Shown: positions 42,322 to 50,739 of the stretch, one piece after another
Position numbering within the stretch: position 1 is the first letter of the stretch
Layout of the letters: every line of letters begins with the position of its first letter
NCBI RefSeq assembly: GCF_000711225.1
Contig: NZ_JOMG01000004.1
Location: 887,165-951,164 of the forward strand
DNA from: Pelobacter seleniigenes DSM 18267
GTDB lineage: Bacteria > Desulfobacterota > Desulfuromonadia > Desulfuromonadales > Geopsychrobacteraceae
Length of the DNA stretch: 64,000 nucleotides
Direction of reading: 5' to 3'
Made by a program: the position numbers and the translations under genes
Notes under the pieces: generated by a model
Told to the model about the DNA's origin: nothing
Databases searched by the model: none
Seen by the model: the letters and a program-made list of their open reading frames with translations, nothing else

Positions 42322-42397
42322 GCGGGAGTAACTCAGTTGGTAGAGTATCAGCTTCCCAAGCTGAGAGTCGCGGGTTCGAATCCCGTTTCCCGCTCCA
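42322..42397 (+). tRNA. tRNA-Gly (CCC)
   Basis: A 76-base cloverleaf. Acceptor GCGGGAG paired with TTCCCGC, D-arm AACTCAGTTGGTAGAGT, anticodon stem TCAGC/GCTGA with loop TTCCCAA (CCC), T-arm CGGG/CCCG with TTCGAAT and encoded CCA. It borders an AT-richer accessory stretch. Confidence 0.96.
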
Positions 42398-42405
42398 ATA
42401 ACAAT

Positions 42406-42442
42406 AACGGGCACTTAGATGAATTTCTAGTGCCCGTTTTTT
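42406..42442 (+). terminator. rho-independent terminator after tRNA-Gly
   Basis: AACGGGCACT at 42406-42415 pairs with AGTGCCCGTT starting at 42429 and ends in a T-run. Confidence 0.88.
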
Positions 42443-42511
42443 GTGTCATTTTATTGTTTCACGGTAGCTCTGGGGGTAGCTTTTGTAGTCTGGTTGATGC
42501 TGGGGTTAGGG

Positions 42512-43108
42512 CTAGCTCGGTAGGTGATATGACACATTATTATTGTTCACCTGTATGTATTTCCGCTGTTCCAGTTCATTCACCAATACTCTTAATTGCT
42601 GCTCTGAAAGGTTTTCTGTGAACAGCGAGTTAATGGTATTTGAAAGTGTTTTTACCTTCCTTGGTCTCGATTGACCTCGGCCTGCAAGATTTTTGACGAT
42701 TGCAGAAATTTTTTCATCATTCGATGTTGTGGTGGATAACCTAAGCACAGGGATTTCGCCCAAATCACTCTCACGCTGAACTTTTATTTTTTTAGTCTTG
42801 AGATGACGAATCAGAGGGTCAAAACCCGCATCGCGAGAGATAATATGAAAAAGAGCACCAGGTTCTTTTGCGGCCAATTCGCCAATGTAGTACGCAATAT
42901 GGAAATCAAGAGCATTTTTCCCGGAACCAGAAATTTTTACGTATTGGGCTGACTCCCCCAAGGCCTGCATCGCAGCAGCTATATCAAACGGTATCTTTGT
43001 TTGGGTTGCCCCTACGAACACCAACACCTTGAAAGGATGATGCTGAAGAATTTCCAGGCTACTTGGCTGGACATTTTCAAAATCAATCAAAACGTAGTTG
43101 GTAGACAA
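42512..43108 (-). CDS. NYN/PIN-like nuclease-domain protein
   Basis: Encodes 198 residues. VLIDFENVQ at the N-terminus, NALDFHIAYYIG in the middle and ISRDAGFDPLIRHL give the conserved acidic residues of the NYN (PIN-like) fold, normally a metal-dependent RNase. A C-terminal segment (about 135-198) looks like a small winged-helix module (INSLFTENLSEQQLRVLVNEL). The cellular target is unknown; such proteins are scattered and often occur in accessory or defence contexts. It lies in the AT-richer segment after tRNA-Gly. Confidence 0.78.
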   Translation of the reverse strand: MSTNYVLIDFENVQPSSLEILQHHPFKVLVFVGATQTKIPFDIAAAMQALGESAQYVKISGSGKNALDFHIAYYIGELAAKEPGALFHIISRDAGFDPLIRHLKTKKIKVQRESDLGEIPVLRLSTTTSNDEKISAIVKNLAGRGQSRPRKVKTLSNTINSLFTENLSEQQLRVLVNELEQRKYIQVNNNNVSYHLPS

Positions 43109-43192
43109 AAATGTCTCCTTTCCCTTATGCCCTAACGAGTTTGTAGGAAAAACCTACGCTAAATAGTTCGTGTAAAAAATGGCTTTAAAAAT

Positions 43193-43495
43193 CTATTGGC
43201 ATTTATAAGCATCTGCTTGAATTAGTGTTCTGATTTCGTTGCTTGAACTCTGGTTAATAACAAAAGCGTTTCCTCCTAGGTCAGCAACTTGATTTCTGAT
43301 TCTGTTTAATGCTCCCCTGCGATCATCTGGAATGTCCAAGCCGTTGCCCTCAGAAGCTTCAATTGCTCCCAAGTGTTCACATCTCGTTGACCAGTCTGGT
43401 TGAACCTCTCGTACCATTCTGCCTTGTTCAGTAAGTTGGGCGGCACATCCTGAAAGTGCTAGCAGCGCTAAAATTGTGACAAGGTAGTATTTCAA
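43193..43495 (-). CDS. DUF4156-like small lipoprotein
   Basis: Encodes 100 residues with a lipoprotein signal (LALLALSGC, Cys17). The mature part contains CEHLGAIEASEGN, followed by RGALNRIRNQVADLGGNAFVI, the DUF4156 arrangement also seen in RcsF-like small outer-membrane lipoproteins. Two further cysteines (CEHLG and the final YKCQ) could form a disulfide. Role unknown. It lies between the NYN gene and the IS element. Confidence 0.72.
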   Translation of the reverse strand: MKYYLVTILALLALSGCAAQLTEQGRMVREVQPDWSTRCEHLGAIEASEGNGLDIPDDRRGALNRIRNQVADLGGNAFVINQSSSNEIRTLIQADAYKCQ

Positions 43496-43692
43496 TTACT
43501 ATCCTTTTTGAAACATAGCTAGGGAGTAGAAAATTCCTATGGTTTAATTTGGGCAAAATATTTTCGCACTCGTATGCCAACCTTGAAATGTCATTAAAAG
43601 TACCCTTTTTCCTGTACTTAAGAAAGGGCTTTTGTATTGGAGTTTGTTTATTCTTTTTGCTACTGTAGGTTTTATTTTGTAGGGGGGATGTC

Positions 43693-43767
43693 ATGGGCAA
43701 TTATATTGTTTTCTTTGTTGTCGCTTTTATCGTGCTATTCTGGGCTTTTTTATACCTGAATCAGTGA
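43693..43767 (+). CDS. possible 24-residue membrane microprotein
   Basis: ATG at 43693 with an AGGGGGG ribosome site 5 bases upstream opens a frame encoding one hydrophobic helix (MGNYIVFFVVAF...) ending YLNQ and a TGA. The length and site are suggestive, but an overlapping frame (ATG 43688) is also hydrophobic. Otherwise the 43496-43861 stretch holds no gene I can support. Evidence is weak. Confidence 0.3.
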   Translation: MGNYIVFFVVAFIVLFWAFLYLNQ

Positions 43768-43861
43768 GGCAGCCCATCGGCACATTTGCTGTTTGCCTGC
43801 GACACCATTTTCGCAGTTGATTTTGCTTAAGGCTCGTCTGTTTTGATCAAGACGGCCATGC

Positions 43862-45404
43862 TCTTTGACAATTCAGCTGATTATTTCTCTCGTTCTGCTC
43901 GCTCATTTGCAGATTGTGGACGTGCGTAACCAGCCACCGCCTTGGATGCGGTGTTATTCAGCACAGTTCTGCTGGTTGCAGATCTCAGCCATAGGCAAAC
44001 CGCTCATAGATTTTCGTAAATGCCTGCGTCTGCCAGTGTGCATGGCAACTGAATCGCAGCGCCAGACCATGGGCGTGGCGCAGAAACCGGGCGGCGAAGT
44101 ACATCAGGTCCTGCAAAACGGTTTTCAGCCGCCGCCGCTGTTTTGCCCGGCGAGCCTGTTTTTTATCCATCAAACCGATCTGGCCGATGGCGCGGAGAAG
44201 GTTGTAGGCCAGGCCAGCACAGCTCATCACCAGGGCGTTGGTGGCGAACTTTCCAGATGGCAAACGCTCCAGGTCGAGATCGGTCTTGAGTTCCGAGTGA
44301 TACTGTTCGCACAGCGCGTGCCCCTGGTACAGCTCGATGACTTTCTCTTTGTCGCTGGAGAGGCTGGTCCACCAGCCTTCGACCTCGATGTCGGGGGTCA
44401 GCAGCGGGCCGTCTTTATCGAACCAACGCTCACTGGCGCGCAACACCCGGCGCAGCTTGATGGTTCTGGTTTCGTCATCCTCATGCTGGTAGCTGCGTTC
44501 GACGGTTTCAGTCATGATTGCAATACGTTCGGTTTTGGTGTCCTTGAGCCGTTTGCCATGAGCGAAGATGTCCGTCGCCTTGATCGGCATGTCGCTGTTA
44601 CGGCGATTCCATTTGACGATGAAGTCGGCTTCTGCCTCCTTGAGTGAGACCAGAGTGGCGATGGCATCATGAGCACTGTCCAGGCGCACCAGCAAAGGGG
44701 CTTCCGACAGTTCCCGTGCCTTGCGAATCGATCGGAGAAGAAGCGGAACAAAGCCTGCTTGCGCATGCTGGGAGCCGGGCCGGTGCTCGATCTCCAGACA
44801 CCAGCCTTCAAGCCCGAGCCAGACACCCAGCGGCGCATAGCCGTTAAAGCCTCGGTAGGTGTAGGAGACGCCCTCTTTCTTGGTGTCAGAATTGTCGAGG
44901 GTAAACACATCCAGATCCAGCGGCATGTGGCCAGTGGACAGCGGCGAGAGCTGGGCCTTGGCTTTTTTGAGGAACTCCACCGAGCAGAAATCGACAATGG
45001 TGCGCAGCACCTCGGCGAACTGGTCAAGCCGCTGGCGCAAGGTCTCGGGTGACGGCACTTTTGTCAGTCCGAGAGAACAGCGGAAGAATTCATCATCCTC
45101 AAAAAAGGGGCGGATCGCCGCAAAGTCGCTCTTGCCCTGACAGAGCAACCCCAGATAACTGCGGACCACATCTGACGTGGCAATTCCCCGCTTCGGAGCC
45201 GCCTTATCAACCCGTGAGGTCAGCGTGGTGAAACGATTCAGTGCCACGCCAGTCAAGGCCAGACCGGAGTTGGAGGTATAGAATTCCTGCTTGGACTGCT
45301 CAATCTTGAACCGGGGAAACGTCACAACCAAAACTCCTTGGGTGAAATTCGAAGCAGTTCAAAGATAGCAGAAAACCACAATAAAATCAGCTGATTGTCA
45401 AAGA
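43862..45404 (-). mobile_element. IS1380-family insertion sequence
   Basis: About 1.54 kb bounded by inverted ends. The left end, TCTTTGACAATTCAGCTGATT, matches the complement of the right end, TCTTTGACAATCAGCTGATT, apart from one inserted T. It carries one full-length transposase on the minus strand, so it looks intact. I see no clear target-site duplication. It lies in an AT-richer region between the DUF4156 gene and the Lrp-type regulator and does not visibly break a gene. Confidence 0.85.
43985..45331 (-). CDS. IS1380-family transposase
   Basis: Encodes 448 residues of a DDE transposase. Candidate catalytic acids are in LDLDVFTLDNSDTKKE, LLVRLDSAHDA and the C-terminal Y...E signature ALCEQYHSELKTDLDLERLPSG, which is diagnostic for IS1380. 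The frame is uninterrupted and full length, so the element may still be mobile. Base composition of the gene is more GC-rich than its immediate flanks. Confidence 0.92.
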   Translation of the reverse strand: MVVTFPRFKIEQSKQEFYTSNSGLALTGVALNRFTTLTSRVDKAAPKRGIATSDVVRSYLGLLCQGKSDFAAIRPFFEDDEFFRCSLGLTKVPSPETLRQRLDQFAEVLRTIVDFCSVEFLKKAKAQLSPLSTGHMPLDLDVFTLDNSDTKKEGVSYTYRGFNGYAPLGVWLGLEGWCLEIEHRPGSQHAQAGFVPLLLRSIRKARELSEAPLLVRLDSAHDAIATLVSLKEAEADFIVKWNRRNSDMPIKATDIFAHGKRLKDTKTERIAIMTETVERSYQHEDDETRTIKLRRVLRASERWFDKDGPLLTPDIEVEGWWTSLSSDKEKVIELYQGHALCEQYHSELKTDLDLERLPSGKFATNALVMSCAGLAYNLLRAIGQIGLMDKKQARRAKQRRRLKTVLQDLMYFAARFLRHAHGLALRFSCHAHWQTQAFTKIYERFAYG

Positions 45405-45559
45405 TCGAAGGCAGTTTTAAGTTCTTAAGCTCACTGATTCAGGTTATAGTTCAACCGTGACGGCCTTCAAGGCTCTGATTAGCCTGAAAATAGCAGTATG
45501 AAAATAGGTTGATTTGGGTGTTCGACCTGCCGCCCCAGATAATCGTTTCCGGATGCCAA

Positions 45560-46015
45560 CTATTTAAGCGGAATGGCGGTTTTTTGAATGATCTTCTGCA
45601 ATGAGAAGAAAGAATTGATTCTTGCGACATCCGATGCTTCTGCGATTTTGTTATGGACGGCAAGTAGGTTTTCGTTGTTCTTGACGCCTAGCTTGATGAG
45701 ATAATCGAATTCTCCGGACAGGAGAAAGCATTCCATGACTTCGGTGAGTGTATGGATGTGATCCTGGAATTTCTCCAGGGTTTTTCTGCTTTGATTCTTC
45801 ATTTTAATCAACAGGAAAATCTCACTGGTAATCCCGAATTTTTTCTGGCTCAAAAGGGCCGTATACTTTTCGATGATCCCGTTTTTTTCAAGGGATTTAA
45901 CCCGCCGCAGGCAGGATGAATTGGAGATGTCGACCTTTTGCGACAGTTTTGCAATGCTGATGCGTCCGTCGCTCTGCAGTTCATTCAAAATTTTAATATC
46001 GGTTAAATCCAGCAT
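45560..46015 (-). CDS. Lrp/AsnC-family transcriptional regulator
   Basis: Encodes 151 residues. An N-terminal winged helix (LDLTDIKILNELQSDGRIS, then KLSQKVDISNSSCLRRVKSLEKNGII, abbreviated) is followed by the RAM ligand domain ending SFFSLQKIIQKTAI. Lrp-type proteins sense amino acids or related metabolites. The ATG at 46015 is preferred over 46021 because the AGGGA-like site then has usable spacing. It is 30 bases downstream of a hypothetical gene on the same strand, and the pair may be co-transcribed. Confidence 0.87.
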   Translation of the reverse strand: MLDLTDIKILNELQSDGRISIAKLSQKVDISNSSCLRRVKSLEKNGIIEKYTALLSQKKFGITSEIFLLIKMKNQSRKTLEKFQDHIHTLTEVMECFLLSGEFDYLIKLGVKNNENLLAVHNKIAEASDVARINSFFSLQKIIQKTAIPLK

Positions 46016-46045
46016 GCTCATCCCTGGGTTGGAAAGGTTAAGTTT

Positions 46046-46522
46046 TTAGTAACTGTTCAACCTGTCTCTTTTCGGTAACGTTAGATTGAAATAATGGCCA
46101 TTGTAGATCTGGTGCAGATAGAAAAAGGCCAATATCGATTTTTCGTTTAATTCCAGGTTGTAAAGGTTGTTTAAGGTCGCACAGGACAGTGTCCAGTCCA
46201 TGTCTGAATTTCCGGAAAAAACGATATCGTAAATGGCATTTTGATTGTTGATCTCGTTCGCCATGATTGAGTAAACATTTTTTGCCAATAAGATTTGCTC
46301 GTCATAAAATTTTAGATCCGCTGTATTCAACAGATTTTTATGGCAATTTAAAGACATTGCACAGATGTCTAGGCAGTTCTTCCTGGGCAAGCTCTGCCCT
46401 TTGAAGTGGTAGCCGAACAGACCGATCATCTCGCTAATATGTGAGGAAATCTGGATGTAGAGGTTCACGTCGATCGGTCCTGTATTTTTTTTCAAGCCGA
46501 GAATGTTGTTTATGAATCCCAT
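46046..46522 (-). CDS. hypothetical protein, 158 residues
   Basis: Not recognised. A predicted soluble, largely helical protein rich in Asn, Leu and Ile with five scattered cysteines (NCLDICAMSLNCHKN among them), without signal peptide or membrane helix. Composition is more AT-rich than the conserved genes, which suggests acquisition or fast evolution. It is transcribed divergently from a GAF/LuxR-type regulator and upstream of an Lrp-type regulator, so it may be a target or partner of one of them (inference). Confidence 0.6.
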   Translation of the reverse strand: MGFINNILGLKKNTGPIDVNLYIQISSHISEMIGLFGYHFKGQSLPRKNCLDICAMSLNCHKNLLNTADLKFYDEQILLAKNVYSIMANEINNQNAIYDIVFSGNSDMDWTLSCATLNNLYNLELNEKSILAFFYLHQIYNGHYFNLTLPKRDRLNSY

Positions 46523-46661
46523 GATTGTCAGCCAAATTGGATGCTTTTAACTTCCTTTATTGACTTCGATCTTAGGTTCAAATAGTCTAAGCGTAAATAC
46601 GATAAATTTACCTATTTAATCCCTATTTTTTATAGGCAATTTAGCTGGAACTGTATGAAAA

Positions 46662-47567
46662 ATGGATGATTTCACAACAGGGCAAATTTTCGACAGGATC
46701 AAGGCCGGCAAAGAATCCCTTGATAAAGCGCTTCGGGAGAGGGTTAAGGAACTTGATTGTCTTTACCGGGTGTCTAAATCGATCCAGAGGAATGACAAGT
46801 CTATTGCTGCCGTCTTCGCCGATCTGACCGTGATCTTGCCCGGGGCCTGGCAGTATCCCGAGATGACTTGCATAAGGATCGTATTTAATGGGGATGTCTA
46901 TACGTCTGCTAATTTTCAGGTTTCTGAATGGAAGCAGAGCGCAAGTATCGATGTTTTCGGGGAAAAAAGTGGTGATATCGAAATTTATTACCTTGAGGAA
47001 CGGCCCAAGGCCTTTGAGGGTCCATTCCTTAAGGAAGAAAGATTTATGCTTAATACGATTGCAGAGCAGATTTCCAATGTTGCGGAGAAAATTTTGTCCC
47101 AACAGGAACTGCTCATTGAAAGGAAGTCGCTGCAAGACACCAATGAGTCTCTGCACGACTTTCTAAGGCAGAGCCAGAGGGAGAAGCGGATCTTCGGGGG
47201 GATGATTCAGGCAAAAATCGATAAGATATTGATGCCTATTATCAACGAGTTAGAGGTTGATGTTGATAAAAAACAGAAGATTTATTTGAGTATTCTCAAG
47301 AAAAACCTGAGGAATATCGTTGCTCCTTTTGTTGAAGAAGATAAGGCCATCATTTTTAAGCTAACCCATACGGAACTGCTGATCTGCAATATGATTCGAT
47401 CGGGGATGACGACAAAAGAGATCGCGCATGTACGTGGGATCTCCCTGGCCACGGTGAATCGACATCGGGAGAGCATCCGAAAGAAGCTTAAGTTGACCAA
47501 CCGAAAGATCAATTTACGGAATTACCTCAATCTGGCTTTGGAGGATCAAGTCCGCAAGCTTAGGTAG
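46662..47567 (+). CDS. GAF-like/LuxR-type HTH transcriptional regulator
   Basis: Encodes 301 residues. Residues about 15-150 resemble a GAF-type sensor (ELDCLYRVSKSIQRND..., FLKEERFMLNTIAEQISNVA), then a coiled coil (about 140-180), then a C-terminal LuxR HTH: LTHTELLICNMIRSGMTTKEIA with VRGISLATVNRHRESIRKKL. The arrangement occurs in cytosolic one-component regulators or partners of PAS kinases. The signal is unknown. It faces the 158-residue hypothetical gene across a 139-base divergent intergenic region. Confidence 0.8.
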   Translation: MDDFTTGQIFDRIKAGKESLDKALRERVKELDCLYRVSKSIQRNDKSIAAVFADLTVILPGAWQYPEMTCIRIVFNGDVYTSANFQVSEWKQSASIDVFGEKSGDIEIYYLEERPKAFEGPFLKEERFMLNTIAEQISNVAEKILSQQELLIERKSLQDTNESLHDFLRQSQREKRIFGGMIQAKIDKILMPIINELEVDVDKKQKIYLSILKKNLRNIVAPFVEEDKAIIFKLTHTELLICNMIRSGMTTKEIAHVRGISLATVNRHRESIRKKLKLTNRKINLRNYLNLALEDQVRKLR

Positions 47568-48010
47568 TTGTCATCCGGAAATGGCCCTTTTCCGCCGTCG
47601 CTGTGTCAATCCTCCGCATAAGCCCTTGATTCTCTTGCCACAACGAAAAATTGCTCGTTTCCAATCTGAAAACTTATGCGTTGGCATCATTCCGCTTCTT
47701 CACTCAAAAATTTCGCTATCAACGTCGTAGTCTTTGGCCGCATGCCTGGCCAGTGTCTTTCTTCCCCACGTTTATCTTGGCGTGACCATGTCTCTTGAGT
47801 GAAACTCTCTATGCTCGGTTTTGTTGGTGATCAACTGCCTTATTGTAACTTTTGACCTTTGTTGCCAATCGGCGTATATTGTCAACCTTTTTAATCAATA
47901 AATTCCAGAATCTTAGGGCGGGCTGGGTGGCGTAGGATGGTGCTGTTTTTTCTCACTATGGCGCTCAGTCGATAGAACATCTAAATGAAAAGAATTGAAA
48001 AGGAAGACAG
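47568..48010. other. gap without a supportable gene
   Basis: About 440 bases. CACTCAA near 47700 and TTGAGTG near 47797 form a short dyad. On the minus strand a short stop-bounded frame ends ARHAAKDYDVDSEIFE; it has no start and could be a gene relic. I see no tRNA, terminator or convincing promoter, apart from an AT-rich stretch near 47880-47910 before the next gene. Confidence 0.4.
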
Positions 48011-48463
48011 ATGATGAAAACTGTAAAGAATGGCTTTGTTCTGCTGCTGTTGCTGGTTCCTCTGTTTGCGGTTTCTGCGGCGCATGCCGGTGACTTTGAT
48101 TGGATGCATGACCTGAGTCTGCGCGCTCGGGCTGATCTTTCCGGGTTCAGGGCGCAGTTGGCCACGCGCTTTAAGATTGGCGATGCCCAAGTCAGGGTTG
48201 TCCTGGATAATGTTGCCAACCCGGCTGACGCCTATATGGTGTTGCGTCTGGGTGAGATGACGTCACGGCCGCCCAGATATGTGTTGGATCGCTATCGGTC
48301 CGAGCAAGGCAAGGGCTGGGGGGCGCTGGCAAAAAGCCTGGGTATTAAGCCCGGTTCAAGTGAGTTCAAGGCTCTCAAGCAAGGGAACGATCTCTATGGA
48401 GCTGAAGATTCGCAAGGGAAAGGGCATAAAAAGGATAAGCATAAGGGGAAAGGGAAGGGCTGA
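48011..48463 (+). CDS. exported hypothetical protein with Lys/Gly-rich tail
   Basis: Encodes 150 residues. A signal peptide (about 1-26, cleavage after AHA) precedes a small domain containing DWMHDLSLRARADLSGFRAQL and DAYMVLRLGEMTSRPPRYVLDRY. The last 25 residues are almost only Gly, Lys, His and Asp, a highly basic tail that could bind polyanions or metal. AAGGA lies just before the ATG. Not recognised beyond being a secreted protein. It is followed after 70 bases by a small lipoprotein gene. Confidence 0.65.
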   Translation: MMKTVKNGFVLLLLLVPLFAVSAAHAGDFDWMHDLSLRARADLSGFRAQLATRFKIGDAQVRVVLDNVANPADAYMVLRLGEMTSRPPRYVLDRYRSEQGKGWGALAKSLGIKPGSSEFKALKQGNDLYGAEDSQGKGHKKDKHKGKGKG

Positions 48464-48533
48464 AATCCCTTTTTTGATGAGTCGAAGCGATGAAATTTTT
48501 GAACATTATGAATGGAAAATTGGGAGGAATGTG

Positions 48534-48710
48534 ATGCGGATACAAAAAATGATTGGCCTGTTGTTGCTGTTGGCTTTTGTCGCGTTGCTCTCGGCCTGTT
48601 CGCCGGAGGTCGGCAGTGACGATTGGTGTAAAAACATGAAAGAAAAACCCAAGAAAGACTGGACCGCTAGCGAAGCCGCTGATTACACCAAGTATTGTCT
48701 CTTTAAATAA
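48534..48710 (+). CDS. DUF3012-like small lipoprotein
   Basis: Encodes 58 residues, including a lipobox LLSAC (Cys22). The mature part, SPEVGSDDWCKNMKEKPKKD followed by WTASEAADYTKYCLF, matches the short DUF3012 lipoproteins with two conserved cysteines. A GGAGG ribosome site lies 6 bases before the ATG. A hairpin terminator follows. The function of the family is unknown. Confidence 0.8.
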   Translation: MRIQKMIGLLLLLAFVALLSACSPEVGSDDWCKNMKEKPKKDWTASEAADYTKYCLFK

Positions 48711-48740
48711 CAGCTGGAGGAACTGCTGTCTTGACCTGTT

Positions 48741-48772
48741 GAAACAGGCGGTCGCCATGGCCGCCTGTTTTC
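48741..48772 (+). terminator. terminator after the DUF3012-like gene
   Basis: AAACAGGCGG pairs with CCGCCTGTTT around a TCGCCATGG loop, followed by TTCG; the T-run is short. Confidence 0.7.
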
Positions 48773-48994
48773 GTTTGGCTTGATTTACCCAAGTTTTCCC
48801 AAGTCTAAACAGGCTGGCATTAAGGCAGGTCAAGGATGGCGCGGTGAGAACTAGAGCGTTGTCGATATTATTTACATTGAGTCGATGAACGACGAAATTG
48901 TCTTTTATCTTGCCGATATAATTGGGGTTTGTTCAAGGGCATATTTATTGCTTACTCATATGGTAAAGAATTTTTTCGAGGAAAGGATTCGACT

Positions 48995-49774
48995 ATGAGA
49001 AATAAAGATATGCTAAATATAATCGTTATTCTATTTTTTCTCCTGATGGCCCCACTCTCCGCATGGGCAACCCCGATTCTTCAGGTCGGTGTGCCGACGG
49101 GTTCCGGCGGCTATGTCGTCAATACGTCCTCATCATCAAACCCGACCGAAACAGATACTGCGCTCACCAGCGGCAATCAGATTGTTGCGGCGGGGCAGTA
49201 TCAGGACGGTTCGGTCGTGAACCTGGGTGGTGCTTATCTGACCGGGCCGGACTGGTCGTCGTTCGGATTTGCCGATGTGTTCAATGGGCATGGCGCAGTT
49301 TTGCTGGTTTCGGTGGCTGACGGACTGGGTGCCAACGCTTTTGCGAGTTTGACCATCAATGGCAATAATGCTTTCGCTTGGGACGCCAATAATAGCTATT
49401 TCAACAACAGCCATGATCCGTTGAAAGCGTTGACCTCAGATTTCCTGTTTTTCGATATCGGAACTTTTGCCAACAACAGCGCTGAGGTGCCAAACTTTCA
49501 AGATCCCGGTGCCGCATTAAAGGATGGCGAAGTCAAAAGCCTTACCCTGGCCGGAATGGGTGATCTCAGTTGGATTCACTTTGATCTGATGGCCTTGGAA
49601 ACAGCGTATGGGAACGGGCAAAACAAAACCAGCCTGTTTACCAACGATCTGTTCAGCCCGAATTCCAAAGATGTGACCTGGAAAGCCCCGGCCCCTGTTC
49701 CCGAGCCGTCGACACTCATTTTGCTGGGGTGTGGCATTGCCGGGCTGGCCTTATACCGGAAGAGAGCTAAATGA
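48995..49774 (+). CDS. PEP-CTERM sorting-signal protein
   Basis: Encodes 259 residues. Signal peptide about 1-26 (ending AWA), a beta-rich Asn/Gly/Ser-rich mature domain, and a C-terminal VPEPSTLILLGCGIAGLALY followed by RKRAK. That is the PEP-CTERM tripartite signal (VPEPST, helix, basic end) recognised by exosortase EpsH/XrtA-type enzymes in exopolysaccharide-producing bacteria. No exosortase is in this window. The ATG at 48995 is chosen over 48929 because of an AAAGGA site and the signal peptide. It is probably an extracellular matrix or surface protein. Confidence 0.85.
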   Translation: MRNKDMLNIIVILFFLLMAPLSAWATPILQVGVPTGSGGYVVNTSSSSNPTETDTALTSGNQIVAAGQYQDGSVVNLGGAYLTGPDWSSFGFADVFNGHGAVLLVSVADGLGANAFASLTINGNNAFAWDANNSYFNNSHDPLKALTSDFLFFDIGTFANNSAEVPNFQDPGAALKDGEVKSLTLAGMGDLSWIHFDLMALETAYGNGQNKTSLFTNDLFSPNSKDVTWKAPAPVPEPSTLILLGCGIAGLALYRKRAK

Positions 49775-49816
49775 CAGGTTGAACTCTAGTCAGATGTAAA
49801 TAATTTCGACAGGTAA

Positions 49817-49850
49817 ACAAAAGCGGAACCTAAACTGGTTCCGCTTTTGT
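49817..49850. terminator. bidirectional terminator between the PEP-CTERM and phosphoesterase genes
   Basis: AAAAGCGGAACC pairs with GGTTCCGCTTTT around TAAACT. T-rich ends occur on both strands and the flanking genes converge. Confidence 0.85.
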
Positions 49851-49884
49851 CGTTTAAAGAGTTTCTTCGGCTGCCAGCCAGCCA

Positions 49885-50736
49885 TCAACTGATCAGTAGA
49901 TCCTCCAACTGCAGGGGAATTCCCTGGCGGCTGCGTTCCAGCGCGGGCAACACATCCATGCTTGGCCAGAGCCCGTTTTGCAAGGTCTCTGCGTAACCAC
50001 CGCTCAACCCGGCGGCCCGCATCTTTTCAACGCTGGTCGCGGCACTGTAAACAAGTCGCTGCCAGCGGCAATGCAGTCCGTGGGGAGTCGGGGAGAGCAG
50101 CATAAACCAGCCGTCCTGGGTGCCATCGTTGGCGGGCAGGCCGATGGCGCCGGCGTTCAGCCAGGCTCGGCGGTCAAGAATCCTCCCCCAGGGGATGCCG
50201 CAGTGGCCGCCGATAACGATGTCGGCAGCGGAATGTTCAAGCTCTTGGTACAGGGTCTGCTCAGCGCTGGAAGCGAAGAGGAAGCGATTGGTCTGGTTGA
50301 CGCCGCCGTGGATCAGCTGAATGGTGCGGCCATGCATGCTGCAATGGAGGGCCCGCGGCAGGGTTGCCAGCCAAGCCCGCTCTGCCGCTGTCAAACTGTT
50401 GCGGGCAAAGTGGTACCAGTTGACGGACAGTAACGAGCAGGCTGAACCTTCGGCGAACCCGCAACCGCAATCAGGGGCCTCTGCGGCCAAAGCCTGTTCG
50501 CAGTTCCCCTGGACCACCGCAATGCCCCAATCCTGGATTAACTCCAGACACTCCCGGGGTTCGCCACAATAGGCAATGATATCGCCGGTGCAGATCACCC
50601 GCCGGGGCGGAAACTGATGCTGTTCAGCCCATTGGCGCATGGCTGCGGTCGCAGCCAGGTTGCTGTAAGGACCGCCGAAAATCAGCAGTGGTTCGTCAAT
50701 GGAGCCGAGGTTCAGTGAATCAGGCAGTTGAGACAT
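49885..50736 (-). CDS. metallophosphoesterase-like protein
   Basis: Encodes 283 residues of the calcineurin-like fold: CTGDIIAYCGEP, VQGNCE, LIHGGVNQTN and IGGHCGIPWG supply the GD, GN, H and GH metal motifs. The first motif, usually DxH, reads IFGGPYSNLAA here, so one metal ligand pair seems altered. The substrate may be unusual or activity reduced (inference). It is the last gene of the TetR-reductase-radical SAM-symporter operon, 3 bases after the symporter stop. Confidence 0.8.
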   Translation of the reverse strand: MSQLPDSLNLGSIDEPLLIFGGPYSNLAATAAMRQWAEQHQFPPRRVICTGDIIAYCGEPRECLELIQDWGIAVVQGNCEQALAAEAPDCGCGFAEGSACSLLSVNWYHFARNSLTAAERAWLATLPRALHCSMHGRTIQLIHGGVNQTNRFLFASSAEQTLYQELEHSAADIVIGGHCGIPWGRILDRRAWLNAGAIGLPANDGTQDGWFMLLSPTPHGLHCRWQRLVYSAATSVEKMRAAGLSGGYAETLQNGLWPSMDVLPALERSRQGIPLQLEDLLIS

Positions 50737-50739
50737 GGC

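Noticed and set aside
43865..44647. 260-residue plus-strand frame over the IS element
   Set aside because: It is the reverse strand of the transposase C-terminal half and begins within the inverted repeat.
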